64,000 nucleotides of DNA from Methylocystis bryophila (lineage in GTDB: Bacteria; Pseudomonadota; Alphaproteobacteria; Rhizobiales; Beijerinckiaceae): assembly GCF_027925445.1 (NCBI RefSeq), contig NZ_AP027149.1:3732501-3796500 (forward strand). The letters run 5' to 3'. How positions within the stretch are numbered: the first letter of the stretch is position 1; every line of letters starts with the position of its first letter. The notes beneath the pieces are model-generated. The model worked only from the letters and a program-made list of their open reading frames with translations. It did no database searches and was not told the origin of the DNA. Shown here piece by piece: positions 59,303 through 64,000 of this stretch. A program made the position numbers and the translations under genes.

Positions 59303-60655
59303 ATGCGCTCCTTTATTCGCACGCGTCCCCTTTGCGAATGGGATGATTTCGACAGTCGCGCCGCCTTCGCTCGCTCTCGCTTGGCCGGCGGGGACGGCGC
59401 GCTTCCACCCTTCGTGCTTCTCGCGGAGCCTGGGCTCTCGTCGGCGGAGCAACGCGCCTGCTCGGAAGGCTGGATGCGCGAACGGCTCGCGACGGCCGAA
59501 GCGCGGCGCGCAGAACTGGCGTTTCGGTTTCCGCCTTGGCTCGACGATCGCAGGAAGATCAAGCTTGGATATCTGTCCAACGACTTTCAGGATCACGCCA
59601 CGGCGATGTTGCTTGTGGAATCTTTGGAGGCGCGGGACCAAGCGCGTTTCGAGCTCCACGCCTATTCCTACGGACGAGACGACGGCAAGGAAATGCGCGC
59701 GAGGCTGCGCCTCGCCTTCGATCGCTTCAACGACATCGGTCCGCTCTCCGATGTGGAGGCGGCGAAAGCCATTCATGGCGACGGCATCGACATTTTGATC
59801 GATTTGAAAGGCTTCACGCAAGGCACGCGCACATCGATCCTCGCCTTGCGGCCCGCGCCCATCCAGGTGAATTATCTCGGATATCCCGGAACGCTCGGAC
59901 CAGGACTCTGCGACTATATTATCACCGACAAATTCTGCACGCCGGCGGCTAGCGCCGGCGATTACGCGGAATCCTTCGCCGTTCTGCCGCATTCCTACCA
60001 ACCGCACGGGTGTCGTGACGCAGTCGCTCCCGCGCCCGGTCGAGCCGAGGCAGGACTTCCTGAGGAAGGCTTCATCTTCTGCTGCTTCAACCAGGCCTTC
60101 AAATTCACGCCTGTGATATTCGATGTGTGGTGTCGTCTGCTCGACAGCGTGCCGGGAAGCGTGCTGTGGCTCCTCGCCAGTCGCGAAGCGGAAGGCAATC
60201 TGCGCAATGAGGCTTGGAAGCGCGGCGTCGACGGGGCTCGGCTGATTTTCGCTGGCGACCTCCCGCACGCCGAGCACCTCAGGCGTCTTCAGCTCGCCGA
60301 CCTCGTGCTCGACACATCGCCTTATGGCGCTCATACGACCGCGAGCGACGCGCTTTGGGCCGGCGTGCCCGTCGTCACCCGGCCAGGCTCAACCTTTCCC
60401 TCGCGCGTCGCGGGGAGCCTTCTCCATGCGGTGGGGCTTCCGGAGCTCGCTGTCGAGGATCAAGCCGATTATTTCGACCTGGCTCTCGCGCTCTCGCAGG
60501 ACGCGGAAAGGCTGGGAAGGCTGCGTCAAACGCTGGCGGGCAACCGCCCGAGCGCGCCACTGTTCGACGTCAAAGCCTATACGTTGGCCTTGGAGACGCT
60601 CTACGCGAGAATGTGGGCGCGCCACCAAGGCGGACTGCCACCCGGCGCTGTCTGA
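59303..60655 (+). CDS. SPINDLY/OGT-type glycosyltransferase (GT41) without TPR domain
   Basis: The 450-residue protein is a complete GT41 catalytic part: the linker CEWDDFDSRAAFARSR, then IKLGYLSNDFQDHATAMLL with the catalytic-type His, DILIDLKGFTQGTRTSILAL, RPAPIQVNYLGYPGTLGP, and in the C-lobe IFCCFNQAFKFTP, LADLVLDTSPYGAHTTASDA, LWAGVPVVTRPG. These enzymes transfer sugars from nucleotide donors to protein Ser/Thr. The N-terminal TPR repeats that normally hold the protein substrate are missing; an in-frame stop about 40 bp upstream shows they are not simply mis-started. GGAAAG precedes the ATG. Confidence 0.88.
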   Translation: MRSFIRTRPLCEWDDFDSRAAFARSRLAGGDGALPPFVLLAEPGLSSAEQRACSEGWMRERLATAEARRAELAFRFPPWLDDRRKIKLGYLSNDFQDHATAMLLVESLEARDQARFELHAYSYGRDDGKEMRARLRLAFDRFNDIGPLSDVEAAKAIHGDGIDILIDLKGFTQGTRTSILALRPAPIQVNYLGYPGTLGPGLCDYIITDKFCTPAASAGDYAESFAVLPHSYQPHGCRDAVAPAPGRAEAGLPEEGFIFCCFNQAFKFTPVIFDVWCRLLDSVPGSVLWLLASREAEGNLRNEAWKRGVDGARLIFAGDLPHAEHLRRLQLADLVLDTSPYGAHTTASDALWAGVPVVTRPGSTFPSRVAGSLLHAVGLPELAVEDQADYFDLALALSQDAERLGRLRQTLAGNRPSAPLFDVKAYTLALETLYARMWARHQGGLPPGAV

Positions 60656-60715
60656 GGAGACGAGAGCGCGATACGAAAAAGTGGAAGGCGGCGAGGTGAG
60701 CTTCAAGGCGGGGAC

Positions 60716-61417
60716 TTAGCCGCGCTTGACGGTCTCGCCATAGAGCCGCTCGCTCCAATCCTCGATCTTGCCGGAGTCCAGTCGCCGTCTGGCAAGATCG
60801 CGCCAGTTCTGGGCCAGTTCCGGCAAAGCGGCCATGCCTCTCAGTCCCTCGCGGTCGCCGGTCCTGAGGTAGAGCAGATGGTGGAGACGCTCGAGACTCC
60901 ATTCGGGGCAGCGACGCTCGACGAGTTGCAGAGAGTCTTCGGGCTGCGCGACGCCAGTCTCGAGGACACGATAGTACCAGCCGGCGCGCCCGCTCGACTG
61001 CACCCGCGCCGCCATGTCCCTGCGCGAGAAGCGGCGATTGAGCTTCCAGCAGGGCTGCCGGCCCTGACTGACCTGCAGCAAAGCGCCCCCAAATCGAACG
61101 ATGTCGCCGACGCAGACATTCGCCTCCGTCCAGCCGGTCGTCGCGAGATTTTCGCCGAAGGCCCCGGGCTGCCGCAAAAGGGCGTCCTCGCCAATCTCGC
61201 CCGCCCAGATGGCGTAATGTTCGAGGGGATAGTGATGCAGCGCCTTCTCCCGCCCGCCGTGATGCTTGAGGTCCGCCTGCGCGTCTCCGGCGAGCCCCAA
61301 AGGCCCGATCCACCAGGGCGCGGGCGCCGGACGCTTGTCGATCGCGCTGACACGGCCGTCGTCGCCGAGCGGCGCCACGGCTCCGACCAGCACGGCGGGA
61401 CGAGCCGCGGACGGCAT
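60716..61417 (-). CDS. MOSC-domain protein (YiiM-like)
   Basis: The MOSC protein shows KHHGGREKALHHYPLEHY, ALLRQPGAFGENLATTGWTE (typical FGENLxxxG), VCVGDIVRFGGALLQVSQGR, and the conserved Cys in QPCWKLNRRF. MOSC domains bind molybdenum cofactor or act in sulfur/N-hydroxylated compound metabolism; YiiM reduces 6-N-hydroxylaminopurine in E. coli. ATG 61417 is preferred to one at 61462 on family grounds; neither has a strong ribosome-binding site. Confidence 0.87.
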   Translation of the reverse strand: MPSAARPAVLVGAVAPLGDDGRVSAIDKRPAPAPWWIGPLGLAGDAQADLKHHGGREKALHHYPLEHYAIWAGEIGEDALLRQPGAFGENLATTGWTEANVCVGDIVRFGGALLQVSQGRQPCWKLNRRFSRRDMAARVQSSGRAGWYYRVLETGVAQPEDSLQLVERRCPEWSLERLHHLLYLRTGDREGLRGMAALPELAQNWRDLARRRLDSGKIEDWSERLYGETVKRG

Positions 61418-61669
61418 CGAAACAAGATCGTCGCGGCGGCGCTCCTCGACGGCCGCGATCATGACGCGGCTGGAGATGGTCTTCGTGTGATCATCGCCCC
61501 TTCCCTATCGCCTGCCGACTTGCGCGACGGCCTGTTCCATCCTGAGCGACTCCGCAAAAGTTGACAGGCATTTGCGATCGGAATTCGCTCCAGCCCTTTG
61601 ATATAACGCGATCGCTTATCGCTCGCACCACTCCTGCAAGCGCTCGAACGCCGGCGGCCGCGCCGCCTT
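61418..61669. other. Upstream region of the MOSC gene
   Basis: About 250 bp without a supported gene, followed by a 116-bp double-hairpin repeat (61670-61785) and then 100 bp to the next gene, for a total gap of 469 bp. No promoter stands out. Confidence 0.4.
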
Positions 61670-61785
61670 AGATCACGCTGCGTTCAGGCGGAATCGCCTG
61701 AACGCAGAAAACGTGATCGATTCTAAAAGTTTAGAGCGCGATTTGCGCGAAAAACCGGTCTCCGCTTTTTCGCATCGCGCTCTAG
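61670..61785. repeat. Dispersed double-hairpin repeat, copy 3 (best conserved)
   Basis: First hairpin: outer stem GATCACG/CGTGATC and inner perfect stem GCGTTCAGGCG-GAAT-CGCCTGAACGC. After an AT-rich linker (GATTCTAAAAGTTTAGA) comes the second: AGAGCGCGAT against ATCGCGCTCT around a pair of short complementary tracts GCGAAAAACC and GCTTTTTCGC. Copies at 3598-3693 and 4975-5089 share order and linker. Confidence 0.9.
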
Positions 61786-61886
61786 CCGTTCCAGCGTGTG
61801 ACTCGTCGAGCTTGGGAGGATAGCATGGGGCAACGGCGGCGGCCCAATCTACACGCAACGCCGCGACATGCGGCAAGGACAGGACC

Positions 61887-62147
61887 ATGAGCAACGAACA
61901 TCCCCGAAAGCCGCCACAGTTCAAGATTTCGCGCAGCCTCTACTATGTGACCGCCGCCGTCGTCGGCATGTCGATTTTTGTCACCTTCTTTCTGAGAAAC
62001 CCCTACACGCAAGCCGTGTCCGGGGATTATTATGAAAAGCACCCCTATGATGAGACCTCCGTCTGGACGCTCGTTCTCGTGATCGTGCCGGCCATCGGCG
62101 TCGCCGCCGCCATCTACACCTGGTTTCGGCAACGCCAGCAGGGCTGA
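61887..62147 (+). CDS. Small two-helix membrane protein, 86 aa
   Basis: The product has two hydrophobic segments (about residues 19-36 and 60-79) joined by a polar loop (NPYTQAVSGDYYEKHPYDET) and short charged ends. AAGGACAGG precedes ATG 61887. The stop abuts the nadD stop on the other strand with no gap. I do not recognise a family; a conserved small membrane protein is likely. Confidence 0.62.
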   Translation: MSNEHPRKPPQFKISRSLYYVTAAVVGMSIFVTFFLRNPYTQAVSGDYYEKHPYDETSVWTLVLVIVPAIGVAAAIYTWFRQRQQG

Positions 62148-62765
62148 TCAGGGTCCCCGCGAGGCGCGCAGGGCCGTCGAGGAGAGCGCCGAGCGCCGCG
62201 CATGCAGGATCAGCAGAGCGGGCGGACGCGCCTGGGCGAATATGGCCGCGTCGCCCTCCGGCCAGCGCGCCTTGCGCAGCGCCTGCGCCGTGCGCGCCGA
62301 CTCGGTTTTCAGCGTGGCGCCGGGCCGGTCGATCACCGCGATAGGAACAAGATCTGCGATGTCCCGCCAGTGGCGCCAGCGGTGGAAGGACAGGAGATTA
62401 TCCGCCCCCATGATCCAGACGAACTGGACGCCCGGACAGCGCCGCCGCAGGTGACGCAGCGTGTCATAGGTGAAGCGCGTGCGAATTTGCGCCTCGACTC
62501 CGGTGACCACGATGCGCGGATGTTTCGCCAGCGCCCGACAAGCGTCGATGCGAGCGTCGAGCGCCGCCGGTCCCTCCTTCAAGGGATTGCCGGGCGTGAC
62601 CAGCCACCAAAGCCGATCGAGCCTCAGGCGACGCAGCGCGATTCGGGAAATGGCGAGATGGCCCGCGTGCGGCGGATCGAAAGAGCCGCCAAGCAGGCCG
62701 ATGCGCAGACCCGGCGGATGTGGGGGAAGGCGGGGGAGCAGCGGCCGGGAGCGGGCATTGTTCAA
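62148..62765 (-). CDS. nadD: Nicotinate-nucleotide adenylyltransferase
   Basis: Forms deamido-NAD from NaMN and ATP. The 205-residue protein has GLLGGSFDPPHAGHLAISRI with the nucleotidyl-transferase HxxH-type motif, WWLVTPGNPLKEG, and FVWIMGADNLLSFHRWRHW. The start is a TTG at 62765, immediately after the in-frame stop of parE, so no start further upstream is possible. The N-terminal RLPPHPPG before the catalytic fold is usual in alphaproteobacteria, so the protein appears complete although parDE sits directly upstream. Expression may depend on the parDE promoter. Confidence 0.94.
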   Translation of the reverse strand: MNNARSRPLLPRLPPHPPGLRIGLLGGSFDPPHAGHLAISRIALRRLRLDRLWWLVTPGNPLKEGPAALDARIDACRALAKHPRIVVTGVEAQIRTRFTYDTLRHLRRRCPGVQFVWIMGADNLLSFHRWRHWRDIADLVPIAVIDRPGATLKTESARTAQALRKARWPEGDAAIFAQARPPALLILHARRSALSSTALRASRGP

Positions 62766-63107
62766 CTACTCGGCCTCCGGCGGCAGATGGCGCGCCAACT
62801 CCATGCATTCATGCAAGATTCGCGAAACCTGGATTATATTGCCAGCGGCGGCGCGATACAAAATCAGATGGCGTCCACGCCGGCCTTTCCGCGCAACGTG
62901 AAGCGTACGAAGATCGGGGAGAATCTCGCCGCGCGCTTTGCTGCCGGATATGTTGGGGCCGGCCTCGAGAGCTGCGAGCGCCTCGACGAGGGTGAGGCGA
63001 TAGACTTCGAGCTGGCGCTCGCCAAACGTCTCCAAAGTTGTTTCGAGTATGTGCTGAAAGTCTCGCTCGGCCGCGTCGCTGAGATGGATACGCCAGCGTT
63101 CCGTCAC
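62766..63107 (-). CDS. parE: ParE-family toxin
   Basis: The 113-residue protein fits ParE/RelE: WRIHLSDAAERDFQHILETTLETFG, GRRGRHLILYRAAAGNIIQVSRILHECMEL at the C-terminal sheet with the usual HE-type ending. The start overlaps parD by 4 bp. It looks intact. The stop codon TAG is followed at once, in the same frame, by the nadD TTG. Confidence 0.88.
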   Translation of the reverse strand: MTERWRIHLSDAAERDFQHILETTLETFGERQLEVYRLTLVEALAALEAGPNISGSKARGEILPDLRTLHVARKGRRGRHLILYRAAAGNIIQVSRILHECMELARHLPPEAE

Positions 63108-63394
63108 GCCTTTTTTGCGCCGGAAACGACCGCATCAGCGACGCGATCCAGGTGAGCGATCAGCGCGGACGCGTCAACAAACTCCTTGAATTCGCCCCGA
63201 TCCAAGGCGTTGAAACCAACCTGCGCGGCGGCTCGAAGCGCTTCGAGCTTCGCAGCATCCTCAGCTTCACGCATTTCGATCAGACGCAACCCGTCGCGCA
63301 GCACTTCACTCGCGTCCTGGTAACGACCGCTTCGAACCAAAGCGTCGACAAGGGTCGCTTGGCGTTCAGTCAGCACGACGCTGTGTGTCGGCAT
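63104..63394 (-). CDS. parD: ParD-type antitoxin (CC2985/CopG-like)
   Basis: The 96-residue protein begins with a ribbon-helix-helix: HSVVLTERQATLVDALVRSG, then RYQDASEVLRDGLRLIEMRE, typical of ParD antitoxins that bind their own promoter. The C-terminal part is acidic and would bind ParE. ATG 63394 and the 4-bp overlap with parE fit the module. Confidence 0.9.
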   Translation of the reverse strand: MPTHSVVLTERQATLVDALVRSGRYQDASEVLRDGLRLIEMREAEDAAKLEALRAAAQVGFNALDRGEFKEFVDASALIAHLDRVADAVVSGAKKA

Positions 63395-63491
63395 ATGGCC
63401 TCCTCCAGACTAACAAGCTAGCAGACGTGGCGTACAATGCCAATCTGCGCTTGGTGAAACCTTACAAAAGGAGGGAATTTACCGATTGCGA

Positions 63492-63980
63492 TCAAATGGA
63501 GATAACACGATATGTGACCAATATCCAAAGCATCAGGAAAGGACCCAAAAGCATGAAGCCCGTTTCACAGAGGAATAATGCGAGTGAATATTTGTTTCTT
63601 CGCCTTGAAAGCTCAGCAATGCTAATGCTTTCATAGTCGTCTCCATCGGATTCCGCGGATAAGATTTTCGGCCCGATTATATGTAAGCATCGCAAATCAA
63701 TCCAAGCGGCGTAAACGAATAGGGCCAGAAAAACGAAAATACCCCCACGAATAAGGCGCGCGTCGGGAGCCTGGCCATCCACTAGGCCCAGCGAAAAGAT
63801 CAGCCCCGCGATCGCTACAGATATGAATGTCAGCAGCGCCGCGCTCTTGGAGTCGAGAACGGACATGTCGTAAACCACGCTTTCGCTGATCGCATTCATT
63901 CCGGGGCTGGCTTTGACGCGGACAACATGGTACCTTCGCTCTTGTTCCGGCGTGATATTGAATTTGGCCCAGGAGATCAT
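63492..63980 (-). CDS. Integral membrane protein of unknown function, 162 aa
   Basis: The protein has a polar N-terminal approximately 40 residues, two close hydrophobic segments (about 47-66 and 76-97), a cytoplasmic-type helical stretch (GDDYESISIAELSRRRNKYS) and a last membrane segment (about 134-157). LDSKSAALLTFISVAIA at the first segment resembles the helix start of small membrane effectors sometimes linked to cyclic-nucleotide defence (Pycsar TM/DUF5706-like), but no cyclase gene is visible and the right edge is 20 bp away. The similarity is weak. GGAGG lies about 11 nt before the ATG. DNA here is less GC-rich than average. Confidence 0.6.
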   Translation of the reverse strand: MISWAKFNITPEQERRYHVVRVKASPGMNAISESVVYDMSVLDSKSAALLTFISVAIAGLIFSLGLVDGQAPDARLIRGGIFVFLALFVYAAWIDLRCLHIIGPKILSAESDGDDYESISIAELSRRRNKYSLALFLCETGFMLLGPFLMLWILVTYRVISI

Positions 63981-64000
63981 CTGTTCGGCTCCCTCCGATG

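Noticed and set aside
1..64000. CRISPR arrays, rRNA and tRNA genes
   Set aside because: No regularly spaced short repeats, no rRNA-like stretches and no cloverleaf with a TTCGA-type T loop and acceptor stem were recognised by eye; a tRNA scan would be decisive.

Overview
The window is GC-rich, densely coded DNA with the gene content and repeat style of an alphaproteobacterium of the Hyphomicrobiales. A methylotroph- or methanotroph-like relative (Methylocystaceae) would fit, but no methane-oxidation gene is present, so the genus is not settled. Housekeeping genes are scattered through it: pgi, trpS, hisS, rpmG, kdsB, pheA, purEK, prfC, cobO, queF, leuA and nadD. No rRNA, tRNA or CRISPR array was seen.

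Layout. 1-2.1 kb: an efflux system on the minus strand (outer-membrane lipoprotein, then a FUSC-type inner-membrane protein cut by the window edge). 2.5-7.4 kb: small accessory genes (flavin reductase-like, DUF4242, DUF971, a tail-collar protein paired with a GNAT enzyme, an acid-ceramidase-like Ntn hydrolase) separated by hairpin repeats. 7.6-11.3 kb: pgi, a decayed vapBC module and trpS; the vapBC stretch is bracketed by two copies of the trpS 3' end.

11.7-24.7 kb is the most striking region: a same-strand run of an old-yellow-enzyme-type oxidoreductase, four c-type cytochromes with two haem sites each (resembling rubber-oxygenase RoxA-type proteins), a four-helix membrane protein, a GMC oxidoreductase and a cytochrome P450. 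The first six genes overlap or lie within 27 bp of one another. It looks like a dedicated oxidative pathway with a periplasmic haem part and a cytoplasmic flavin/P450 part. The substrate is unknown; a hydrophobic terpenoid or polyene is an inference.

24.8-33.3 kb: SPFH protein, hisS, a secreted phosphoesterase-like protein, rpmG, a lipoprotein, and kdsB-pheA. 33.3-36.2 kb: a MarR regulator, a CynX-type MFS transporter and a truncated hydrolase, followed by a second, damaged copy of the last 250 bp of pheA and then a ParE-type toxin-antitoxin pair. This reads as an insertion bracketed by a gene-end duplication, as at trpS. 36.3-43.8 kb: GNAT, HIT, gamma-glutamylcyclotransferase-like, LLM flavoprotein, DEAD-box helicase, two divergent YdcH-type genes and purEK.

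43.8-51.6 kb: an Fe-S/SCP2 fusion protein with a divergent TetR regulator, a cation/proton antiporter, an OprB-type porin, an M15 peptidase and a zinc alcohol dehydrogenase. 51.7-64 kb: prfC, hicAB (HicA lacks its catalytic histidine), cobO-queF, a DUF2778 protein, leuA, a SPINDLY/OGT-type glycosyltransferase without TPRs, a MOSC protein, nadD with parDE directly upstream, and a membrane protein at the right edge. Four toxin-antitoxin modules and at least three families of intergenic hairpin repeats occur across the window.
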